Of a DNA stretch of 64,000 nucleotides, positions 8,461-17,500 are shown piece by piece. This stretch comes from Lachnospiraceae bacterium (GTDB lineage: Bacteria; Bacillota; Clostridia; Lachnospirales; Lachnospiraceae): positions 1-64,000 of the forward strand of contig JAFZOS010000081.1 in assembly GCA_017550535.1 (NCBI GenBank). Reading direction: 5' to 3'. The position numbers and the translations under genes are program-made. Numbering within the stretch: position 1 is the first letter of the stretch; the number at the start of each line of letters is the position of its first letter. The notes beneath the pieces are model-generated. The model saw nothing but the letters and a program-made list of their open reading frames with translations, was not told the DNA's origin and ran no database searches.

Positions 8461-10614
8461 ATGAAAGATAAAAAACGGCGTCTGATACAGCTGTACAGTG
8501 CGCTTTTGTATAATGCAAATCTTAAAGGCTTCGTGAGCGGCCGGATATATACGGGGAATACCAAGGCGTTATGTGTTCCGGGATTTAACTGCTATTCATG
8601 TCCCGGAGCAGTGGGCGCCTGTCCTTTGGGGTCCCTGCAGGCTTCGCTTGCCGCTTCAGGGAAACATATAGGTTTTTATATAGTCGGTATCGTCCTGCTC
8701 TACGGGCTTATCGCGGGCAGAACGATATGCGGATGGGTGTGCCCGATGGGACTGATACAGGAGATCCTGCACAAGATCCCCACTTATAAGCTGAAAAAGA
8801 GCAGGGTGACGAGGGCGTTATCATATCTTAAGTATCTGATACTTGCCCTGTTTGTGTTCGCCATTCCACTGTGGTATGGACTTAAACACGATATGGCTGT
8901 TCCGGGTTTCTGTAAATACATCTGTCCCGCCGGCACCTTTGAAGGTGCGATGGCGCTCCTTTCAAATAAAAACAACAGCGGATTTTTCGGAATGCTTGGC
9001 ATTCTCTTTACCCGTAAGTTCGTAATCATGCTCATCATAGGACTAGCATGCGTATTTTGCTACAGGTCCTTCTGCCGTTTCTTATGCCCTCTGGGTGCCT
9101 TGTACGGAATGTTTAACAAGCTGGCACTTATCGGCGTAAAGGTTGATATGGACAGATGTAACGGATGCAGTCTGTGCGTACGAAAATGTAAAATGGATGT
9201 TAAGAGGGTCGGTGATCATGAATGCATCCATTGCGGACACTGTATTGATACCTGTGCGCAGGGAGCACTCTCATTAAAGGCGGGAGAGTTCACATTGAAA
9301 GCCCCTGCGAAGGGATGCGCCGATGATACGGAGCAGACAGTAGAAAAAAGGAAAAAGATCGAAAAGACCGCCTGGACTGTCGCTCTTGTCGTTCTTGTAT
9401 TTGCGCTTCTGTGGTATAACCTGCTTTCGAACGGCAAGGATAAAAAGGGTACGGGTAATGATACGGCGGTAACGGAGCCTTCGGATATCCTTCCGGAAGA
9501 GAAGGTATCGGGTGCGGAAGCAGGCGGGGATACAAGCGGTCAGTATCCTGCGCGTAGATACGAAAGCAGTGCGGAGCCGGGATACAATGTTGGGGAAAGG
9601 CTTCCCGATTTTACGGCCGAATGCCTCGACGGCAACACCTTTACCCTAAGTGAATATAAAGGAAAGGTCGTATTTATCAATCTGTGGGCGACCTGGTGCG
9701 GACCCTGTGTTGCGGAACTGCCTTATTTTAACGAGTTTTATCATGAGCACAGTGATGATGTTGCCATGCTTGCCTGCCATTCGCCTTCGGTTAGTGAAGA
9801 TGTTGAGGAATTCCTTGAGGATAAGGGTTGGGATATCCCGTTTACCATAGATACGGACGGAGAAGGAGTGTTTAAGGTAACGGGCGGCTCCAATACGCTT
9901 CCGCAGACGATAGTCCTAAACAGAAAGGGCGAAGTCATATACAATGAGATACGTTCCGTGAATCACGAGATGCTTGAGAAGCTGTATGAACAGGCATCGG
10001 GAGATAAGACGGCAGTAGAAACGGAAGAAACTGCAGTGGAAGAAGCTGTCCCTGAAGATGAGACAAAAAGAGATGAAGCCGTGAGTGAAGCAGCAGAAAC
10101 GGATACGGCAGATGAAGCTGTGAGTGAAGCGGCGGATGCGGACATGGAAAAAGATGATGATATGGACAGCACACAGGACAGTGCGGTTCCGAACGGGCAT
10201 GATATCGGTGACCGCCTTCCGGATTTTACGGTTGAGTGCCTTGATGGCAGTACCTTTACACTTTCAGACCATAAGGGTAAGATCGTCGTGATACATCTGT
10301 GGGCAACATACTCCAAGGACAGTGTTGAAGGATTGAAGGAACTTGATGAATTCTGCAGGGAACAGGGCGATGCGGTCGTATCTGTCGCGGTACATAACCA
10401 TTACAGTTCGGGAAAAGCCGCAGAATATGCCAAGGACATCGAAGTACCGGTGGCGGTCGACAACGGGGATGAGGAAATATTCAAGCTTACCGGAGGCTCG
10501 ATGATGCTGCCGAGGACAGTGATCCTTAACGAACGCGGAGAAGTGATCTACAACGCTAAAGGAGTGCTCACAAAGGACAGGCTGGAATATTTATTGGTGG
10601 AAAATCATGGATAG
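8461..10614 (+). CDS. NapH-like membrane polyferredoxin fused to two TlpA domains
   Basis: The 717-residue protein begins with a NapH/CcoG-type membrane region having several helices and CxxxCP clusters (residues about 40-220). A ferredoxin region with two CxxCxxCxxxC-type 4Fe-4S sites follows (about 238-275), then another helix near 305-320, and two tandem TlpA/redoxin domains. The first domain keeps the active site WCGPC (C413, C416). In the second, the aligned positions are WATYSKDS, so both cysteines are serines (S618, S621). An acidic Ala/Glu-rich linker separates the two. This suggests electrons from cytosolic ferredoxin are relayed through the membrane to an external thioredoxin domain. 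Confidence 0.88.
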   Translation: MKDKKRRLIQLYSALLYNANLKGFVSGRIYTGNTKALCVPGFNCYSCPGAVGACPLGSLQASLAASGKHIGFYIVGIVLLYGLIAGRTICGWVCPMGLIQEILHKIPTYKLKKSRVTRALSYLKYLILALFVFAIPLWYGLKHDMAVPGFCKYICPAGTFEGAMALLSNKNNSGFFGMLGILFTRKFVIMLIIGLACVFCYRSFCRFLCPLGALYGMFNKLALIGVKVDMDRCNGCSLCVRKCKMDVKRVGDHECIHCGHCIDTCAQGALSLKAGEFTLKAPAKGCADDTEQTVEKRKKIEKTAWTVALVVLVFALLWYNLLSNGKDKKGTGNDTAVTEPSDILPEEKVSGAEAGGDTSGQYPARRYESSAEPGYNVGERLPDFTAECLDGNTFTLSEYKGKVVFINLWATWCGPCVAELPYFNEFYHEHSDDVAMLACHSPSVSEDVEEFLEDKGWDIPFTIDTDGEGVFKVTGGSNTLPQTIVLNRKGEVIYNEIRSVNHEMLEKLYEQASGDKTAVETEETAVEEAVPEDETKRDEAVSEAAETDTADEAVSEAADADMEKDDDMDSTQDSAVPNGHDIGDRLPDFTVECLDGSTFTLSDHKGKIVVIHLWATYSKDSVEGLKELDEFCREQGDAVVSVAVHNHYSSGKAAEYAKDIEVPVAVDNGDEEIFKLTGGSMMLPRTVILNERGEVIYNAKGVLTKDRLEYLLVENHG

Positions 10615-10615
10615 A

Positions 10616-10643
10616 TTCCGATATTAAGTCAAATATATCGGAA
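10616..10643 (+). terminator. Weak hairpin after the envelope redox operon
   Basis: TTCCGATA (10616-10623) and TATCGGAA (10636-10643) form an 8-bp stem just after the stop codon. The following bases (GATTTAAAG) are a poor T-run, so termination is uncertain. Confidence 0.35.
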
Positions 10644-10689
10644 GATTTAAAGACCGATCCAAAGGAAGATTTTCATCTTTATAATATTC

Positions 10690-10733
10690 TAGCGAGAAAA
10701 CCCCTTCCGACGAAGTCGGTAGTGGGATGAATC
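10690..10733 (+). mobile_element. IS605-type right-end / omega-RNA-like hairpin remnant
   Basis: The segment starts AGCGAGAAAACCCC, folds through CCGAC-GAA-GTCGG with an outer CCC/GGG pairing, and ends GGGATGAATCG. This resembles the conserved right end and omega-RNA 3' hairpin of IS200/IS605-type tnpB elements. It lies upstream of tnpB, not downstream where the element's own right end belongs. It may therefore be the end of a second, deleted element. Recognition is by pattern memory, not by alignment. Confidence 0.45.
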
Positions 10734-10791
10734 GCCAAATTTAATGATCAAATCCTGCTAAGGTAAAAACATTTAAAAATAATTAAAACGC

Positions 10792-10820
10792 TTGTTCGGG
10801 GAACATTTGTTTGGTATAAT
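10792..10820 (+). promoter_or_regulatory. Promoter of tnpB, predicted near-leaderless
   Basis: TTGTTC (10792-10797) and TATAAT (10815-10820) are spaced by exactly 17 bp. The ATG is only 6 bp past the -10, so transcription would begin at about the start codon and the mRNA would be leaderless. No ribosome binding site is present. Confidence 0.65.
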
Positions 10821-10826
10821 ATATGT

Positions 10827-12032
10827 ATGAACAAGGCTATCAAGTACAGACTATATCCAACAAGTGAACAGGCTGAGTATTTCCTCAAGTGTTTTGGCTG
10901 CTGCCGTTTCGTATATAACCAGGCCCTTGACTGGCGCATCAAGGCATACAACGCTGACAGGACCCACCTCAACTATAACGATACTGCTTACGGTCTTGTA
11001 GCCTTAAAGCGTGTATATCCATGGCTTAAGGAAGCTGACTCCATAGCCCTTCAACAATCGCTCAGGCATCTCGATACTGCCTTTTTGAACTTCTTCAGGG
11101 TGAAGGGATCGGGTTTTCCCAAGTTTAAGTCATCCAAGCATAACAGAAAGTCATATACCACTATAAACCAGAACGGTACTGTTTTGATCATGGATGATAA
11201 ACACTTACGGCTTCCTAAAGCCGGTACTGTCAGGGCATGTATCCACCGTATGCCCGAAAGCGGATGGATGATAAGATCAACAACCATATCCATGGATAGC
11301 GATGGCAGGTTCTATGCATCTGTCCTGTTTGAGTATGATCACAGTATAGTTCCCATACCCATAAGCGACAATGCCTTGGGGCTTGATTACAAGTCGGATG
11401 GCCTGTACATGGATTCCGAAGGCAACAGCCATACCGGCCATAAGTACTTCAGGGACAGCCAGGTGAAACTTGCAAGTGAACAGCGCAAGCTTAAACACAA
11501 GACCATCGGCAGCAATAACTATAAAAAACAGCAGTTAAGGATCGCAAGGATCCATAAACATATATCTAACCAGAGGCTTGATGACCTTCACAAGACATCG
11601 ACCGAGATAGCCAATCGGTACGATGTTGTATGTGTGGAAGATTTAAACTTAAGGTCCGTGTCCAACAAGGCCTTTGGCAATGGTAAAGCCACAATGGATA
11701 ACGGATACGGCATGTTCTTAAACATGCTTGAGTACAAGCTTAACGACCGAGGCAAGTATTTCGTCAAGGTCGGTAAGTGGTATCCGAGTACGCAGACCTG
11801 CTGCAGGTGCGGATGCACTCATAAACTTGGGCTTAATGAACGCATCTACAGGTGCGGCTGCGGACTGACCCGCCTGCAACGGTGGAATATGAGTGATTTG
11901 ATTCTGACTGAAATAAAAAGATGCAGACTGTGTGCCTGCATCTTTTTTGTTTCTGCTGTTTGCAGTTATATCAGTATGGATAATAATACTGATAGTAATA
12001 CGGGTGGCAGTTTGGGTAGTAATATGGATTGA
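10827..12032 (+). CDS. tnpB: TnpB (IS605 family RNA-guided nuclease), degraded C-terminus
   Basis: The N-terminus (KYRLYPTSEQ), the FPKFKSS core and the RuvC motifs mark a TnpB. The first catalytic Asp (GLDYKSDG) and the Glu (CVEDLNL) are present, and a CxxCxC...CGC zinc knuckle follows. The third RuvC motif, usually DRDxNAA, is replaced by LQRWNMS, so the last catalytic Asp is missing. The final ~40 residues run through a terminator hairpin and into the neighbouring gene's antisense strand. The native end and right inverted end are therefore gone and the true element probably stops near 11.9 kb. No tnpA is present. It is probably a pseudogene, although a nuclease-dead regulator cannot be excluded. 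Confidence 0.8.
   Translation: MNKAIKYRLYPTSEQAEYFLKCFGCCRFVYNQALDWRIKAYNADRTHLNYNDTAYGLVALKRVYPWLKEADSIALQQSLRHLDTAFLNFFRVKGSGFPKFKSSKHNRKSYTTINQNGTVLIMDDKHLRLPKAGTVRACIHRMPESGWMIRSTTISMDSDGRFYASVLFEYDHSIVPIPISDNALGLDYKSDGLYMDSEGNSHTGHKYFRDSQVKLASEQRKLKHKTIGSNNYKKQQLRIARIHKHISNQRLDDLHKTSTEIANRYDVVCVEDLNLRSVSNKAFGNGKATMDNGYGMFLNMLEYKLNDRGKYFVKVGKWYPSTQTCCRCGCTHKLGLNERIYRCGCGLTRLQRWNMSDLILTEIKRCRLCACIFFVSAVCSYISMDNNTDSNTGGSLGSNMD
11914..11948. terminator. Bidirectional intrinsic terminator
   Basis: The stem GATGCAG/CTGCATC (11920-11926 with 11936-11942) is extended by A/T pairs and flanked by A-runs on the left and Ts on the right. It can therefore terminate both the tnpB remnant and the minus-strand secreted-protein gene. 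Confidence 0.75.
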
Positions 12033-12423
12033 AGGTTATCGCAGTTGCGTATGGATTATTTGTCATCACCATGTTAAGTGCTGCCCAGTCAGCTGATGCC
12101 TGTGCGGCATCGGGATTCGGACTTCCTATTGAAAAATGATGCACAAGCACAGCCTGATTAATGAGTGCATTCTGGTGTACTGCGATTATCTTATCGGCAT
12201 ATGAGTCGGTCAGGGCAGCCTGGCTGGCCTTTGCCTGATTTACGTATGCATTCCATGCGGCCTGAGCGAGCAGGACCTGTTCTGCGGTCGGTGCCGTACC
12301 GGGCGTACAGGCTGCGTATGGTACGCAAGCGGTAGGTAATGTGCCCGCCTTTACGGGAACAGCCGATAATACAAATGCTGTCATTGCTGCAAAACATATA
12401 ATAATGATTTTCTTATTTAGCAT
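11971..12423 (-). CDS. Small secreted protein with Tyr-rich C-terminus
   Basis: The 150-residue protein has a typical signal peptide with predicted cleavage after VKA near residue 26. A Pro/Thr/Ala/Cys stretch follows, then an Ala/Gln-rich helical middle, and a C-terminus dominated by Tyr, Pro and His (FNPYYYPNCHPYYYQ). I do not recognise a family. AAGGGA lies about 12 nt before the ATG. It has its own promoter and the terminator at 11914. The aromatic tail suggests surface adhesion or self-association, but that is speculation. Confidence 0.65.
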   Translation of the reverse strand: MLNKKIIIICFAAMTAFVLSAVPVKAGTLPTACVPYAACTPGTAPTAEQVLLAQAAWNAYVNQAKASQAALTDSYADKIIAVHQNALINQAVLVHHFSIGSPNPDAAQASADWAALNMVMTNNPYATAITFNPYYYPNCHPYYYQYYYPY

Positions 12424-12483
12424 GATTTATAAACATCCCTTCATATGATATTTTGAGTCAGTAAATACTCCCCAATACATTCT

Positions 12484-12512
12484 ATAGTAGTTCTTTATAT
12501 CATGCAATACAA
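12484..12512 (-). promoter_or_regulatory. Promoter of the secreted Tyr-rich protein
   Basis: On the minus strand TTGTAT (complement of 12507-12512) and TACTAT (complement of 12484-12489) are separated by 17 bp, about 60 bp upstream of the ATG. Confidence 0.45.
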
Positions 12513-12528
12513 TATCTATGGTTTTTTA

Positions 12529-12557
12529 TTGTCTAGCGCATTTTCATATGATATCAT
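12529..12557 (+). promoter_or_regulatory. Promoter of the RND efflux operon
   Basis: TTGTCT (12529-12534) and TATCAT (12552-12557) are 17 bp apart, about 48 bp upstream of the adaptor gene and divergent from the preceding promoter. Confidence 0.6.
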
Positions 12558-12605
12558 AAACACAGTGTGATTCTATACCGTTTTGGGAATTAAGGGAGAG
12601 TTTAA

Positions 12606-14555
12606 ATGAAAAAAAGGTTTTTGGCATTGTTTTTGGTTTCCGCATTTGCCTTATCGTGTCTTTCGGGATGCGATAATAATAAAGGAAAAACGGATGATGC
12701 TGTCGAAGAAGAGTCATTACTGCCGGTTGATACAATAAGCGCCGAGAAGGGAACCCTTGTTATATCCGAAACTTTTATGGGGAATGTTTCGGCCGGACGT
12801 GAACTTAAGGTGTATCCGAAAACTTCAGGGGAAGTTACAAGGATTAATGTAAAACCCGGTGATTATGTGAATGCGGGCGATCTGCTGTTTAAACTTAATG
12901 ACGATTTTGCACAGCTGGATCTTGAAAGCGCACAGTCAGCCCTTAACAGGACTCAGGCGGAAGTCAAAAAGAGCCTTGGCAGCGAGCAGGTACTGTCACA
13001 GCAGATGGAATGGCAGGGTCTTGAGAATCAGGCCAGCAGGATCGCTGACAGCAGCTACAGCCTGACCACCGCGAAAGAGGATTACGACAGGCAGCAGCAT
13101 TATCTGGGTGAGGCCCAGGATAGGGAAAACAAAGCCAATGATGAGTATAAAAAGGCTTCGGACAAATACGATAAAGCAAACAGGATATTAAAAGAGTATG
13201 AAAAACTTCAGGCCGCAGAGCCGGGATTCAGTGGAAAAACATTAACGGAAGCCGCAGGAATGGATCCATCCGAAGGGCCTTCTCAGGAGAACATAGATAA
13301 GGCAAAAAAACTTGCGGCATTGATGGGCGGGGATAATAAGCTTACTGATGCGGATATCACCCCCGCAGGCGTGGAAGTACTTGCAAAAACAAAAGATTCT
13401 CTGGAAAGCGTTTATACGGAGCTGAAAACAGCAAAAGAGATGCAGGAGGACAAAGTTACAGCCGCTAAAAGGAATGTCGACATGGCCGGGAAGTCCCTGC
13501 AGGATAATTATGTAACATACAGGCAGGATGTAGATAATATGATGGTCAAGGATATATCCATCCTTGCCGATAACAGAAAGATCGGACAGATCGAGATCGA
13601 TGCTTCATCTATAAATGTTGAAAAGGCAAAACAGAGCCTTGAGCTGTATACCGTTACCGCACCGATTTCCGGTTATATAGGAAAGGTAGGGATAAAAGAA
13701 TACGAAACTGTCAGTGCGGGAGTTGAAGCAATCCTTATCGAAAATACGGACAGCATGACAGTTGAATTTATGGTTACGGAGAAAGTCCGCAATAACCTGA
13801 CTGAGGGGCAGTCACTTTCTGTGGAGAAAGATGATATAAAGGTAAACGGAGATGTGATCGAGATCTCGGAAGTGCCTGATGAGCAAAGCGGCCTGTTCAA
13901 AATAAAGGCAGAGATCCCCGGTACTTCAGGGATAATAAGCGGTACCAGGGTTTCGGTAACCCTTGAAAGCTATAAGGATGACAGCGGTTTCGTGGTTCCG
14001 AATGACGCGGTTTATCATGCAAACGGCCAGGAATACATTTATGTGGCAAAGAACGGGAATGTTGTCAAAAGAAATGTGGTAACAGGTCTTTTCGATACGG
14101 ACAGAATAGTTATATCAGAAGGACTTAGCGCAGGGGAGCATGTTATAACCAGCTGGACCTCCGAACTTAAGGAGGGTGTAAAGGTTCAGGAAACCCTTAA
14201 GGAAAGCCCGATAGTTACAATTGATCCCGCCGATGGGGATACATCCGTCAAGCAGGACAGCACGCCTGCTGCAGATACGTCTGATGCAGGTAAACAGGCA
14301 GATAAAGAAGCAGCTGTAGCGGACAGCGATGATACCGTAAAGCAGTCAAAGGTTCGTGCAACAACGACAGTCTTTATACGTTCGGCCCCTGATAAGGATG
14401 ATGATAACAATAAACTCGGCAAGGCAAATGAAGGGGATGAATTCAGCATTATCGGTACCGAAAACGGTTGGACCAAAGTCGTTTACAATGACTCGGAGGC
14501 ATATATAAAATCGGACTATCTTAAGGAAGTCAGTGACGCAGGGGAGGCGGAATAA
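12606..14555 (+). CDS. RND efflux adaptor (membrane fusion protein), lipoprotein with SH3 tail
   Basis: This 649-residue lipoprotein (lipobox LSGC at about residue 22) has the split biotinyl-lipoyl layout of HlyD/AcrA adaptors: a first half near residues 55-100, a long Gln/Lys/Glu-rich coiled-coil hairpin (about 105-330), the second lipoyl half (TVTAPISGYIGKVG), and beta-barrel and membrane-proximal domains. The C-terminal ~65 residues form an SH3b-like domain (TTVFIRSAPDKDDD...YIKSDYL), which is unusual for this family and may bind peptidoglycan. It is preceded by AAGGGAGAG and directly abuts the pump gene (TAA then ATG), so the two are co-translated. Confidence 0.88.
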   Translation: MKKRFLALFLVSAFALSCLSGCDNNKGKTDDAVEEESLLPVDTISAEKGTLVISETFMGNVSAGRELKVYPKTSGEVTRINVKPGDYVNAGDLLFKLNDDFAQLDLESAQSALNRTQAEVKKSLGSEQVLSQQMEWQGLENQASRIADSSYSLTTAKEDYDRQQHYLGEAQDRENKANDEYKKASDKYDKANRILKEYEKLQAAEPGFSGKTLTEAAGMDPSEGPSQENIDKAKKLAALMGGDNKLTDADITPAGVEVLAKTKDSLESVYTELKTAKEMQEDKVTAAKRNVDMAGKSLQDNYVTYRQDVDNMMVKDISILADNRKIGQIEIDASSINVEKAKQSLELYTVTAPISGYIGKVGIKEYETVSAGVEAILIENTDSMTVEFMVTEKVRNNLTEGQSLSVEKDDIKVNGDVIEISEVPDEQSGLFKIKAEIPGTSGIISGTRVSVTLESYKDDSGFVVPNDAVYHANGQEYIYVAKNGNVVKRNVVTGLFDTDRIVISEGLSAGEHVITSWTSELKEGVKVQETLKESPIVTIDPADGDTSVKQDSTPAADTSDAGKQADKEAAVADSDDTVKQSKVRATTTVFIRSAPDKDDDNNKLGKANEGDEFSIIGTENGWTKVVYNDSEAYIKSDYLKEVSDAGEAE

Positions 14556-17500
14556 ATGGATTTTTTGACCAGAGTTTCGCTTAAAAGACCTGTTGCAACC
14601 ATGTTGGCACTGCTGGCATTGGTTGTGTTTGGCGTTTCTTCTATCTTTACATTTGAACTTGAACTTATCCCCGATATATCGTTGCCGATAATCATGGTTT
14701 ATACAACATATGAAGGAGCCAATGCCGAAACGGTGGATAAGCTGGTTGCCACACCGATCGAGGAATTCGGATCCAAAATGCAGGGCGTATACAGTGTTGA
14801 ATCCACTACCGGTACAGGGTATACTTCCATATCTTTTCAGTTTGATTACGGAACCGATATGGACCAGACCTTCATGGATTTCAAGTCGGAGATTGAGCTT
14901 TTAAACCTTCCGGAAGGATGTCAGCGTCCTACGATCCGCAGGATGAAATCAAACAAGCCTTTTGTCAACATTCAGGTCACATCCGGTAAGGAAGGAGATG
15001 TGCTGACATATGTTAACAATACCGTCAAACCCAGGCTTGAGAGGGTTCCCGGTGTTGCTCAGGTAAACATATACGGAGGTAAGGAGGAATATATAAGGAT
15101 CCTCCTTAATGAGACACTTATGGATCAGTATTCGGTTACGATTGATTCCATAAGATCAGCTCTTGCATCAACCGATTATAATATTCCCGCCAATTCAATA
15201 CGTCAGGGAAGCATGGACATAAGGTTATCCTCTACATCGAGTCTAGCCAGTGTCGGTGAGTTGGAGGCATTGCCCATTCAGACCGGTACGGGTGCCATTG
15301 TTTCATTACGGGACGTTGCCGATGTTTCATATGCGGTAAGGAAAGCCGATTCCATAAGCCGTCATAACGGCAGTGAAAATATACGTATTGCTATGACAAA
15401 GAATCAGACTGTCTCTACAGTTACCGCAGCAAGGAATGTTGAAGCTGAGGTCAAAAGGCTTCAGGAAGAAGACAGTGATGTTATGCTTACGATAACCATG
15501 AACAGTGCCGATGAAATAATGGCTGCTCTCAAAGAGGTTGGATCGACACTTATCATCGGTATATTTCTGTCCATGTTAACTTTGTTCCTTTTCTTCGGTG
15601 ATCTTAAGGCCAGCCTGATAGTGGGAAGTTCCATGCCGATTTCACTTCTGGCAACCCTTATCATCATGGCCTTTACCGGGATCCAGTTGAATATACTTTC
15701 TCTTGCCGGACTTGTCATTGCGATCGGTATGATGGTTGACAGTTCCATTGTCGTATTGGAAAGCTGTTTCAGGGCTCAGGAGAGGGGACTTGATTTTAAG
15801 GAGTCGGCCCTTCAAGGTACAAAGGAAGTAACTGCATCGATCATTGCATCCACCATAACAACCTGTGTTGTTTATCTTCCGATGGCCGTGATGAGCGGAC
15901 TGATAAGTTCCATGTTCCAGGGATTATGCATGACGATCGTTTATGCGATGGTAACATCTCTTCTGGTATCGCTTACCTTCATACCTCTGTTCTTCATGTT
16001 TTATAAACCCACAGAGAAAAAGAATGCACCGGCTGTACACATAATGCAGAAGATCGCTGCGAGATATGCCAAGGGAATACGTAAGATAATCCGCAGGAGA
16101 GCAGCTGTTGTTCTTGTTACCCTCGGTATGGTCGCCGTGACTGCTCTTATGGCTTTCAGCATGAACACCCAGCTGGAGACTCCTGTCGATCAGGGTGAGT
16201 TCCAGATGAGCATTAAAAGCCGTGTGGGAACAGCAATGGAGATAGCAGACGAGAATGCGAAGAAGTATGAGGAAGTATTGCTCAATGATCCGGACATAAA
16301 GGATATTGATTACAGCGTTGAGGGAAATGAAGCTACGATCACAGCTTATATTAAAGATATAGAGAAAACTCCGACATCCGAAAAAGTAGAGTATTATAAT
16401 ATCCTGTGGGCCGATGAAAAAGGCGTTGATATGACAATTGAGGCAGAGGACGGAACCAGTACGGGAAGCGGTTCGGGAGCCAAGATCACCCTTACAGGTG
16501 ACGATTATGAGGAACTGAAGCAAATGGTATATAAGGCTATGGAGCCGCTTGCAGAAATTGATGGTGTGTTTTCTGTATCCTCTCAGCTTGAATCGGGTGC
16601 GCCGGAGGCCAAAATATATATCGATCCCAAAAAGGCAATGGATGCAGGCTTGAATCCGCAGAATGTGGCATTGACCATAGCCAATGTTAACAACGGTATT
16701 CAGGCATTGAAAATGAAAACAGAAGGGGAAGAATATAAGGTAAGGCTTGAATACCCCGAAGGCAGGTATGATGATCTGCATAAGATCATGAACTTAAAGT
16801 TTACTGGTCAGGGCGGACGGGTCGTACCGCTTTCAGATATTGCAGAACTTAAGTATGAAGAAGCAGTGGATGCTATCATAAAGAGTAACGGGCAGTATTC
16901 TCTGGATATATCAATGGTTACTTCTGAGGATGACAAGTTCAGGGTACAGGAAGAGGCTGAAAATATAGTAAAGAATCTTGATTTCGGAACAACAACATCA
17001 GTCGGAATGAGTGCTCTTGAACAGTTTTTTGAGGATGAGCTTAAGAAAATGGTATGGGCTATTGCAGCATCGATATTCTTAGTCTTCCTTGCGATGGCCA
17101 TGCAGTTTGAATCTCCCAGGTTTTCAGCAATGGTCATGATGAGTATCCCATTCAGTCTTATAGGATCCATAGGACTTACCTTTGTAACCGGCGGGTCGCT
17201 CAATGGTGACGGCGCCCTGGGAATTCTTATGCTTGCCGGTATAGTTGTTAATGACGGTATCCTGTTCGTTGATACAACCAACACTTTAAAGGAAGAATAT
17301 GTTATAGAGGAAGCACTTGCACGAAGCGGTGAGATAAGGCTGCGTCCCATACTGATGACAACCCTTACAACCGTATTATCCATGTTACCGCTGCTGTTTG
17401 TTAAGGATTCAAGTGCAAGCATGGTTTCGGGAATGGGTCTTATAATCATTGGCGGATTAATGGCATCAACGATGCTCATACTCTTCCTGCTCCCGACTTT

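Noticed and set aside
10827..12032. Complete, mobile IS605 element
   Set aside because: No tnpA is present, there is no right end after tnpB, and the catalytic Asp motif and native C-terminus are lost.
15924..16781. 285-codon antisense frame within the RND pump gene
   Set aside because: It lies wholly inside a clearly coding gene on the opposite strand, has no ribosome binding site, and its Cys/His/Tyr-rich product resembles shadow translation.
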